Origin: Bradyrhizobium guangdongense
GTDB lineage: Bacteria > Pseudomonadota > Alphaproteobacteria > Rhizobiales > Xanthobacteraceae
Direction of reading: 5' to 3'
Length of the DNA: 33,285 bases
Assembly (NCBI RefSeq): GCF_006483445.1
Contig: NZ_PPPT01000091.1
Coordinates: forward strand, 1 to 33,285
Part shown: in pieces, positions 8,074 through 15,900 of the stretch
Position numbering within the stretch: the first letter of the stretch is position 1
Layout of the letters: each line of letters begins with the position of its first letter
Notes under the pieces: model-generated
Databases searched by the model: none
The model's input: the letters and a program-made list of their open reading frames with translations, nothing else
What the model was told of the DNA's origin: nothing
Translations under genes and position numbers: made by a program

Positions 8074-9276
8074 CTAGTCCTTCGGGCGCATCTTCTCGAC
8101 TTCGGCATCGCTGGGCAGATAGTCGGCACCCTTCTTGTAGGCCGAATCCACCATCACGCCCTTGCCGTCCTTCAGCGCGGTCTTGCCGACGAAAGCACCG
8201 AGCGTCGACTGGTGGTCGATCTTGCGGAAGGTGATCTCGCCGAGCGGCGACGGCACCGAGAGGCCTTCGGCCGCGGCGATCAGCTTCTCCGGATCGGTCG
8301 AGTTGGCCTTGGCGAGGATCGCAGCCGCCGACTTGATGGTCTGGTAGCCGACGATCGAGCCGAGACGAGGATAGTCGTTGTACTTGGCCTGATACGCCTT
8401 GAGGAACGCATCATGCTCCGGCGTCTTGATCGAGTACCAGGGATAGCCGGTGACGATCCAGCCCTCAGGCGTCTCCTCCTTCAGCGGATCGAGATATTCG
8501 GGCTCGCCGGTGAGGAACGACACGACCGAACGATCCTTGAACAGGCCGCGGGTGTTGCCTTCGCGCACGAGCTTGACGAGATCGGCGCCGAAGGTGACGT
8601 TGAGGATCGCTTCCGGGTTCGCCGCGGCAACCGCCTGAACCACCGGGCCTGCGTCGATCTTGCCCTGCGGCGGCCACTGCTCGTCGACCCACTGGATGTC
8701 AGGACGCTTCTCCGACATCAGCTTCTTGAAGACGGCAACGGCGGACTGGCCATATTCATAGTTCGGCGCGATCGTCGCCCAGCGCTTTGCCGGCAGCTTG
8801 CTGGCGGCTTCCACCAGCATCGCGGCCTGCATGTAGTTCGAGGGCCGCAGGCGGAAAGTGTACTTGTTGCCCTTCGACCAGGTGATGGCGTCCGTCAGCG
8901 GCTCGGCCGCGAGGAAAAACACCTTCTTCTGGTTGGCGAAGTCGCTGACGGCGAGCCCGATGTTCGACAGGAACGTGCCCGCGAGCATCGCGACGCCTTC
9001 GCTCGAGACCAGCTCATTGGCCGCGGTCTGCGCGTCGGCCGGCTTGCCGCTGTCGTCCTTGGAGACGACGACCAGCTTCTTGCCGTTGATTCCGCCGGCC
9101 GCGTTGATCTCCTCGACCGCGAGCTGCCAGCCCTTGCGATAGGGTTCGGTGAAGGCCGGCAACAGCGAGTAGCTGTTGATCTCGCCGATCTTGATCTCCT
9201 GCGCCATGACAGACTGCGCCATGCCGCCCACGAGGAGCGCGAACGCCGCGCCGACAAAAGTGTTTCTTGATCGCAT
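8074..9276 (-). CDS. livK: ABC transporter periplasmic substrate-binding protein (LivK/HAAT type)
   Basis: A 400-aa solute-binding protein of the type I periplasmic family (Peripla_BP_6). The start at 9276 (MRSRNTFVGAAFALLVGG) is favoured because GGAGG lies 6 nt upstream and a clear signal peptide follows, ending around SVMAQE at residue 25. The mature part shows IKIGEINSYSLLPAF, then GWQLAVEEINAAGGINGKK and VVSKDDSGKPADAQ, all typical of this fold. It is the third-to-last type of function in the operon and feeds the LivHM-LivG-LivF importer. The ligand is unknown; a pyridine carboxylate is likely from the neighbouring catabolic genes. Confidence 0.93.
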   Translation of the reverse strand: MRSRNTFVGAAFALLVGGMAQSVMAQEIKIGEINSYSLLPAFTEPYRKGWQLAVEEINAAGGINGKKLVVVSKDDSGKPADAQTAANELVSSEGVAMLAGTFLSNIGLAVSDFANQKKVFFLAAEPLTDAITWSKGNKYTFRLRPSNYMQAAMLVEAASKLPAKRWATIAPNYEYGQSAVAVFKKLMSEKRPDIQWVDEQWPPQGKIDAGPVVQAVAAANPEAILNVTFGADLVKLVREGNTRGLFKDRSVVSFLTGEPEYLDPLKEETPEGWIVTGYPWYSIKTPEHDAFLKAYQAKYNDYPRLGSIVGYQTIKSAAAILAKANSTDPEKLIAAAEGLSVPSPLGEITFRKIDHQSTLGAFVGKTALKDGKGVMVDSAYKKGADYLPSDAEVEKMRPKD

Positions 9277-9298
9277 CCCAACCTCCACTTTCAAGTGT

Positions 9299-9883
9299 TT
9301 ATCTAAGACCGTCTTCGCCTTTGACTTCCGCAACCGTCAATCCGCCAACACGCGGCAGCGGACGGCCGCTGTCGGTGACGGCAACCGCGACCATGATCTC
9401 GTTGGCGCGCGGCGCGTCGTTGATCTGCACTTCCATCCCGTCAAAGTGACTGCGCACGAAGGCCGCGTCCTTGTGACCCAGCGGGATATCGAGCGTCGTG
9501 CCGGGGCCGCTGCGCTTCTTCGATGACGGGATCAGCGCTGCGCCCTTGCTCAAGACCTTGCGCACCGGCGCACCCATCTTGGGATGCAGGATGGCGGCGG
9601 CATGCTCCAGCTCGCCATTCTCGCCAACCGCAGCAGCCTTGCCATAGCTCTGCACCTTGGCACCATCGATGCCGAGGGCAGCGACCGCGCGCTTGGACAG
9701 GAGATCGCCGAGTTCCTCGCCGATGGCGATCAGGGGCGAAAGGTCCTCGACATATTTCCCGGCAAAGGGGTTTTCGATCACGGCAATCGCGGCCGCGCGT
9801 CGCGTCGGCGGCGAGACCTGGCGACCCATCTCCATCTGCGTCTCTTCGACGACGGTGACGATCTTGCGGATGATCGCGCTCAT
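9299..9883 (-). CDS. 'amino acid synthesis' family protein (PF06684/DUF1185)
   Basis: This 194-aa soluble protein begins MSAIIRKIVTVVEETQMEMG and contains RRAAAIAVIENPFAGKYVEDL, KAAAVGENGELEHAAAILHP and HKDAAFVRSHFDGMEVQINDAPR. These segments are characteristic of the amino acid synthesis family, whose biochemical role is not established despite its name. It lies between the UPF0280 gene (15 nt upstream) and livK (22 nt downstream) in one operon with the hydroxynicotinate reductase. It may therefore act in the ring-opening pathway, for example on the unstable formyl or enamine intermediate, but that is a guess. AGGGA precedes the start. Confidence 0.85.
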   Translation of the reverse strand: MSAIIRKIVTVVEETQMEMGRQVSPPTRRAAAIAVIENPFAGKYVEDLSPLIAIGEELGDLLSKRAVAALGIDGAKVQSYGKAAAVGENGELEHAAAILHPKMGAPVRKVLSKGAALIPSSKKRSGPGTTLDIPLGHKDAAFVRSHFDGMEVQINDAPRANEIMVAVAVTDSGRPLPRVGGLTVAEVKGEDGLR

Positions 9884-9898
9884 TGCTGCTGTCCCTGT

Positions 9899-10798
9899 TC
9901 AGGCATGGATCGCGGTCTCCGCGATGCGCTGATACGATCTCTGCCGCTCAATATCCTTGGTTCCGATGACGAGCATATCACCACAAAGCTGCAACACGGC
10001 ACCCTCGATCAATCCGCGATCGAACAATTGTCGTGCACGTTCCGCGCCAGATTCGAGCGCGTCGCGAATCTCGTCTTGCGACAATGCGCCGACGTCGCGG
10101 GTGACGAGGCGCGCGCCGAGATCGTTGTCGGGCTGGATCTCATTGGCGGGGCAACGGCTGATGGCGGGATGTCCGGGCAGATCGACGGCATTGGCGATGA
10201 CGGTCGCCGCGGCATCGGCCTGCGACGCGGTTCGGGCCAGCACGGTCACGGCGTCAGCAATGCCAAGCGAAAAGCTGCGACCATGACGGCCAGAGGTCGC
10301 GATTCCGCGCACGGGATCGTCGTCCCTGACGATCATCGTCCGCATCAACCCGTCGCGATCTGGCCGGTCCATCAGGCCGACGGTGAACTGCTCGCCGGGT
10401 GACAGGTGAATGGCGATATCGCCGCCATTGTTGACATAGGCCTGATCGAGCGCCGCGGCGCTCAGCATCGCGCCCAGGATTTCCTCCGCGACGCTGCCGG
10501 CAACGGCGGCCATCGGCGTGATAAAACACTCCGCGGCAAAGGGCGCGACCGCGGCGTGCATGCGACGCGCAACGACGCCGCTGAGTACGCAAGCGCCCGG
10601 CACCACCGGCTTGCGCAGCTCAGTCAATTCCGCGCAGAGCGCATCGAGCAGGCCGGCAAAACGCCCGGCCGCGGCCTCATAGGCCGCGCGCACCGCGCTC
10701 GCCGATCCCCTCGCCTCGACGATCAAATCGATCGGACCATCCTGCAAATGCAGCCGCCGGCCATCAGACAGCAACGCGATTTGCGGGAGGCGCTTCAT
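9899..10798 (-). CDS. UPF0280 family protein, ApbE-like fold, candidate flavin transferase for Hnr
   Basis: A 299-aa protein starting MKRLPQIALLSDGRRLHLQ at 10798, where ATGA overlaps the end of the reductase gene (10795-10798), so the two are translationally coupled. Marks of UPF0280 are the DGPIDLIVEARG start, then MAAVAGSVAEEIL and YVNNGGDIAIHL, with GIATSGRHGRSFSLGIADAVTVLA. The last two resemble the NxGGD and (A)TSG..G..HI.DP blocks of ApbE flavin transferases. UPF0280 structures are placed in the ApbE-like superfamily. Because E. barkeri 6-hydroxynicotinate reductase carries covalent flavin, this protein is a good candidate for attaching it. That link is an inference. Confidence 0.85.
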   Translation of the reverse strand: MKRLPQIALLSDGRRLHLQDGPIDLIVEARGSASAVRAAYEAAAGRFAGLLDALCAELTELRKPVVPGACVLSGVVARRMHAAVAPFAAECFITPMAAVAGSVAEEILGAMLSAAALDQAYVNNGGDIAIHLSPGEQFTVGLMDRPDRDGLMRTMIVRDDDPVRGIATSGRHGRSFSLGIADAVTVLARTASQADAAATVIANAVDLPGHPAISRCPANEIQPDNDLGARLVTRDVGALSQDEIRDALESGAERARQLFDRGLIEGAVLQLCGDMLVIGTKDIERQRSYQRIAETAIHA

Positions 10799-12249
10799 GC
10801 GCGGCGCCCCGGAAGCGGCTGCTGCCACGGCACCTGGCGGACGTCCTCGCCGGCCTGCACTTCCGCAAGCGGCCGCACATAATCCATGTGCCCACCGAGC
10901 GCGGCATAGTCGGACAGCTTCATCGTGAACTCGATCGGCGCGACCAGCGCCGGCGTCGGCACATAGCCGAACGCTCCTATCGGCATCTGCGTGACATCGA
11001 CCATGTAAGTGATGCCGCCACCCGGCCAGACATAGACCGGCGCGCCGCCGCTGGTGACGCGCGTCAGCGCATCCTTCACCGAGCGCGTCAGCCGCACCGG
11101 ATTATCGGTGACGCCGGCGCGCAGCGAACCGCCGGCACCGGCCATGAACAGCACCGTGCACAGCGCCGGCTCGCAATTCTCCTGGATGCGCTCGACCGAA
11201 AATTTCAGATCCGCCGGCATCTCCGTCTCGACCGGCTGGAGGGTCTCGTCGAGCACATAATAAGACGAGTGCTCACCCGTCGTGGAGACCATCAGCATGG
11301 TCAGACCGGCCTTCGCCTCCTTGGCGTCGAACGGACCGAGGATCGACAAGGGATCGGAGATGTTGGTGCCGCCCCAGCCCGTGCCGGGATCAGCGACCTG
11401 GAAATAGCGGCCAGGCGTCGAGCGCCGGCCCTTCATCTTGATGCCGGTGTCGGCGATATCGAGCAGCTTGCCGGCCTGGTGCTCGCTGAGCACACCGGTG
11501 ATGTGGTCGTCGACCACGACGACCTCGTCGACCTTGCCGTGCCACTGCTTGGCGAACATGCCGATCGTCGCCGAGCCGCAGCCGACCCGCATGCGCTCTT
11601 CTTTCACGCCGTTGACGATCGGCGGCTGCCCCGCCTGCACCACCACGGCCGCACCGCCGTCGATCGTGAGCTCCACCGCCTTGCAGTTGGAGAGGTCCAT
11701 CAGCGTGTCGCAGGTGACGCGGCCCTCCTTCTTGGAGCCGCCGGTCAGGTGATGCACGCCGCCGAGCGACAGCATCTGCGAGCCATATTCGCTGGTCGTG
11801 ACGTGACCGACCGCCTCGCCCTGCGCACGCACGGTCGCGGTTTCCGGCCCGAGATAGCGGTCGGTGTCGATTTTCACCTTCACCCCGCAATAGGAGAAGA
11901 TGCCTTCGGTGACCACCGTGACCATGTCGACGCCGTCGACCTCGGACGAGACAATGAACGGCGCCGGCTTGTAGTCGGGATAGGTGGTGCCCGCACCGAT
12001 CGCCGTGACGAAGGTCGAGGGACCCTGGACGAGCTTGCCGTCCCAATCCTCGCTGCGGCTGAACGGCACCAGCTTGCCGCCCTGCGAGACCGTGCGTTCG
12101 AGAACGATGTGCGGATCGACGCGAACGAGCTTGCCGTCCTGATTGGCATAGCGGTCGCAGGCTCCCGCCGCGCCCGGCTTGATGTAGCACATCACCGGAC
12201 AGGCATCGCAGCGGATCTTGTCGGTGGCGGCGCTCGTCGTGTCGTTCAT
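10795..12249 (-). CDS. hnr: 6-hydroxynicotinate reductase-like iron-sulfur protein
   Basis: A 484-aa cytoplasmic protein starting MNDTTSAATDKIRCDACPVMC. Cysteines 14, 17, 21 and 31 (C-x2-C-x3-C-x9-C) probably bind an Fe-S cluster. Further cysteines (SYCGVKV, CDTLMDLSNC, GCGSATIG, NCEPALC) could serve others. In E. barkeri the enzyme contains covalent flavin, one [2Fe-2S] and two [4Fe-4S] clusters and reduces 6-hydroxynicotinate to 1,4,5,6-tetrahydro-6-oxonicotinate. The start at 12249 is chosen because the cysteine motif follows closely. No strong Shine-Dalgarno is visible, and an ATG at 12285 inside the operator is the in-frame alternative. The gene heads the minus-strand operon and diverges from nicA. 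Confidence 0.82.
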   Translation of the reverse strand: MNDTTSAATDKIRCDACPVMCYIKPGAAGACDRYANQDGKLVRVDPHIVLERTVSQGGKLVPFSRSEDWDGKLVQGPSTFVTAIGAGTTYPDYKPAPFIVSSEVDGVDMVTVVTEGIFSYCGVKVKIDTDRYLGPETATVRAQGEAVGHVTTSEYGSQMLSLGGVHHLTGGSKKEGRVTCDTLMDLSNCKAVELTIDGGAAVVVQAGQPPIVNGVKEERMRVGCGSATIGMFAKQWHGKVDEVVVVDDHITGVLSEHQAGKLLDIADTGIKMKGRRSTPGRYFQVADPGTGWGGTNISDPLSILGPFDAKEAKAGLTMLMVSTTGEHSSYYVLDETLQPVETEMPADLKFSVERIQENCEPALCTVLFMAGAGGSLRAGVTDNPVRLTRSVKDALTRVTSGGAPVYVWPGGGITYMVDVTQMPIGAFGYVPTPALVAPIEFTMKLSDYAALGGHMDYVRPLAEVQAGEDVRQVPWQQPLPGRRA

Positions 12250-12280
12250 GTGCGGGCGGCCCAGCAGATCACGGGGGCTT

Positions 12281-12324
12281 ATCATTCGTACACGAACGAT
12301 GCGCGCGATGCCGGGGACTGTCAA
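12281..12324 (-). promoter_or_regulatory. hnr operon promoter with 20-bp palindromic operator
   Basis: On the minus strand, TTGACA (12319-12324) is followed after 17 nt by CATCGT (12296-12301), a plausible -35/-10 pair. The palindrome ATCATTCGTACACGAACGAT occupies 12281-12300. It matches ATCnTTCGTnnACGAAnGAT in every specified position and overlaps the presumed -10 and start, where a MarR repressor would block transcription. The promoter is inferred; the palindrome is seen directly. Confidence 0.7.
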
Positions 12325-12427
12325 GCGGCGCTCCGGCCGAAAAATGCGCGCTGCCGAATAAAACCTCATTTGCCTCCCGCCCCTGTCCACAAAGCGGGCA
12401 TTCACGCTGCAGTGCGGCATGCACCGC

Positions 12428-12455
12428 TTGCACGTTTGTGTACAAACGGTATCGT
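12428..12455 (+). promoter_or_regulatory. nicAB promoter with palindromic operator
   Basis: The palindrome CGTTTGTGTACAAACG at 12433-12448 is perfect apart from its central two bases and has the TTyGTnnACrAA core of the sites at 12281-12300 and 1288-1307. It lies between TTGCAC (12428-12433) and TATCGT (12450-12455), spaced 16 nt, which may be a weak promoter for nicA. The boxes are tentative. Confidence 0.6.
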
Positions 12456-12502
12456 CGGCTTCACGAATTTGATGCGCATGCGCGCTGTGGCTGGGAGCAA
12501 GG

Positions 12503-12985
12503 ATGACGCAGGCACCGATCCGCCTCACCGTGAACGGCAGGATCCACGACGTCTCGGCATCGGCCGATACGCCGCTGCTCTATGTGCTGCGCAACGACCT
12601 CGCGCTCAACGGTCCGAAGTATGGCTGCGGTCTCGGCGAATGCGGCACCTGCACTGTCCTGATCGACGGCAGCGCGGCGCGCGCCTGTGTGATTCCGGTC
12701 GGCGGCTGCGCCGGGCGCGACATCGTGACGCTCGAAGGCCTCGGCACGCGCGACAAGCCCGATCCCGTGCAGCAGGCCTTTATCGACGAGCAGGCCGCGC
12801 AGTGCGGCTACTGCCTCAACGGCATGATCATGACCACGAAGGCGCTGCTTGCGATCAACCCGCGGCCGACGGAGCGCGAGGCGCTGGAAGCGCTGCGCTA
12901 CAATCTCTGCCGCTGCGGCACCCATGTCGAGATCTTGCGCGCTGTGATGCGCGCATCTAGCCAACTCGCCGAGGCCAGTGACTAA
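12503..12985 (+). CDS. nicA: nicotinate hydroxylase small subunit, 2x[2Fe-2S]
   Basis: This 160-aa iron-sulfur subunit of the xanthine dehydrogenase family passes electrons from the molybdenum site to the cytochrome part of NicB. The N-terminal plant-type ferredoxin cluster uses Cys42, 47, 50 and 62 (CGLGECGTC then ACVIPV). The C-terminal four-helix domain binds the second cluster with Cys101, 104, 136 and 138 (QCGYC and LCRCG). GGGAG lies about 6 nt before the ATG. The stop overlaps the nicB start (TAATG). Length is close to the roughly 157 aa of Pseudomonas putida NicA. The assignment to nicotinate rests on the NicB-type partner and on the neighbouring reductase and enamidase; isoquinoline or aldehyde oxidases share the architecture. 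Confidence 0.9.
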   Translation: MTQAPIRLTVNGRIHDVSASADTPLLYVLRNDLALNGPKYGCGLGECGTCTVLIDGSAARACVIPVGGCAGRDIVTLEGLGTRDKPDPVQQAFIDEQAAQCGYCLNGMIMTTKALLAINPRPTEREALEALRYNLCRCGTHVEILRAVMRASSQLAEASD

Positions 12986-15900
12986 TGGCCTCCGATCCGC
13001 AGCGCGACACGGAGCGGCGTTCCGGCTCGCTCGTCGTTCTCCAGACACTGGACGACGGTACGTCCGAGACGTTCATCCGCATCACCGCCGATGGATCGGT
13101 CAGCGCCTATAACGGTCATGTCGATCTCGGCACCGGCATCCGCACCGCGCTCGGCCAGATCGTCGCCGAAGAGTTGGACGTGTCCTTTGCGCGCGTCGTC
13201 GTCGTGCTCGGCGACACCGCCGTGGTGCCGAACCAGGGCGCGACGATTGCGAGCGAGACGATCCAGATCACGGCCGTGCCCTTGCGCAAGGCGGCGGCGC
13301 AGGCGCGAAACTTTTTGATCAGCCATGCCGCGGCGCGGCTGGAGATGCCACTCGACGAGCTCAGCATCGAGGACGGGCTGGTTCGCGGCCACGACAATCG
13401 CAGCATCAGCTATGGCGAGCTGATCGGCGAGGACACCATCCGCCTCGAGTTGGCCGACCACGTCAAGCTCAAGGCCGTCGGCGACTATGCAATCGTCGGC
13501 CAGTCCGTGCCGCGTGTCGATCTTCCTGCAAAAGCGACCGGCGAGCTCACCTTCGTCCACGACATCCGCGTCCCCGGCATGGTGCATGGCCGCGTGGTGC
13601 GGCCGCCCTATGCCGGCGTCGATGCCGGGCCGTTCGTCGGCACCAGCCTGATCGCGGTGGACGAATCCTCCGTGCGCGACATCCCCGGGCTCGTGGCGGT
13701 CGTGCGCATCGGCGATTTCGTCGGCGTCGTCGCAGAGCGCGAGGAGAACGCGATCAAGGCGGCCGAGCAGTTGAAGGTGAGCTGGAAGCCGACGCCGACC
13801 CTGCCCGATCTCGCCGATCTCCAGAGAGCGCTGCGTGCGCATCCCTCGGAGCCGCGAACGCTGATCGACAAGGGCGACGTCGAGGCGGCGATATCAGGCG
13901 CGGCCAAGCCGATGCAGCGCACTTATGTCTGGCCCTACCAGATGCACGCCTCGATCGGGCCGTCCTGCTCGGTCGCCGATTTCACGGATGGCCGCATCCG
14001 GGTCTGGTCCGGGACGCAGAACCCGCACATCCTGCGCACCGACCTCGGCTTGCTGATCGAGCGGCCGGAGAGCGAGATCGAGGTTATCCGGCTGGAAGCG
14101 GCCGGCTGCTACGGCCGCAACTGCGCCGACGATGTCAGCGCGGATGCGCTCTTGCTGTCTCGCGCGGTCGGCCGCCCCGTGCGCGTGCAGCTCACGCGCG
14201 AGCAGGAGCATCTCTGGGAACCCAAGGGCACCGCGCAGCTCATCGACGTCAATGGCGGGTTGAATGCGGATGGCGGCGTTGCCGGCTACGACCTTGCGAC
14301 GCGCTATCCCTCGAACGCTGCGCCGACGCTGGCGCTGCTGCTGACGGGCCGCCTCTCGCCCGATCCCGCGGTGCTGCAGATGGGTGACCGCACCGCGATC
14401 CCGCCCTACGATTACGACCACATGCGCGTTGTCGCGCATGACATGCCGCCGATCGTGCGCGCGTCATGGCTTCGGGGCGTCTCGGCGCTGCCGAACACGT
14501 TTGCGCATGAATCCTATATCGACGAGCTCGCCTCCGAGGCCGGCGTCGATCCGATCGAATATCGTCTGCGCTACCTGAAAGACCAGCGTGCGGTCGATCT
14601 CGTCAATGCGGTGGCCGAGCGTGCGGGCTGGACGCCACGGCCGGTGCGCGAGGAAAAGGACGGCGATGTCGTGCACGGGCGCGGCTTTGCCTACGCGCTC
14701 TACGTCCACAGCAAGTTTCCCGGTTATGGCGCGGCGTGGTCGGCCTGGGTCGCCGATGTCGCGGTGAACAAATCTACCGGCGATGTCAGCGTGACCCGCG
14801 TCATCGCAGGGCAGGACTCCGGATTGATGATCAACCCGGATGGCGTGCGGCACCAGATCCAGGGCAACGTCATCCAGTCCACCAGCCGCGCGCTGATGGA
14901 AGAGGTGTCGTTCGAACGCGGCGCGGTGGCGGCGCGCGAATGGGGCGCCTATCCGATCATCCCCTTCCCTGACGTGCCCAAGATCGACGTGTTGATGCTG
15001 CCGCGCCACGATCAGCCGCCGCTCGGCGTCGGCGAGTCCGCCTCGGTGCCGAGCGCGGCGGCGATCGCGAACGCGATCTTCGATGCCACCGGCGTGCGCT
15101 TTCGCGAGCCGCCGTTCACGCCCGAACGCATTTTGCGGGGCTTGCGCGGCGACACGCCGCCCGGGCCGCAGGCGTTGCCGGCACCTGCCGCCGCGCCGCC
15201 ATCGCGGATCTGGCGAAATCCCTTCGCCAAGCGCTCCGGCGTATTCGCGACTGTTGCCGCGCTTTGCACGGCCGCGATCGGCATCGGTGCGGCGATGCTG
15301 CCGGGTCGTGCGATCGCCCCGATCGCGCGGCCGGATTCCTCGGTCTACTCTGCCGCGACGATCGCGCGCGGTGAACAACTGGCGGCACTCGGCAATTGCG
15401 CGGAATGCCATACCAGCATCGGCGGTGCCGTGAATGCCGGTGGCCGTGCGCTGGAGACGCCGTTCGGCACGATCTATGCGACCAACATCACACCCGATGT
15501 CGAGACCGGGATCGGCGCCTGGTCCTATCCCGCCTTCGAGCGCGCGATGCGGGAGGGCTTGCACCGCGACGGACGGCAGCTCTATCCGGCTTTCCCCTAT
15601 ACGCACTTCGCCAAGACCAGCGACGCCGACCTGCAATCGCTCTACGCCTATCTGATGGCGCAGCCCGCGGTGCGCGCCACGGCGCCTGCGAATGCGCTGA
15701 CCTTCCCGTTCAACCTGCGGCCGCTGCTCGCGGGCTGGAATGCCCTGTTCCATCAGACGACCGAGCTCAAGCCTGATCCGGCCAAATCGGAGCAATGGAA
15801 TCGCGGCGCCTATCTGGTCGAGGGCCTCGGTCATTGCAGCGGCTGCCACTCGCCGCGCAACGCGCTCGGCGCCGAGCAGCGCAAGGCTTATCTCGCCGGC

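Noticed and set aside
12250..12528. N-terminal extension of the reductase to 577 aa
   Set aside because: It would cover the operators and the nicA start and has no conserved residues before the cysteine motif.
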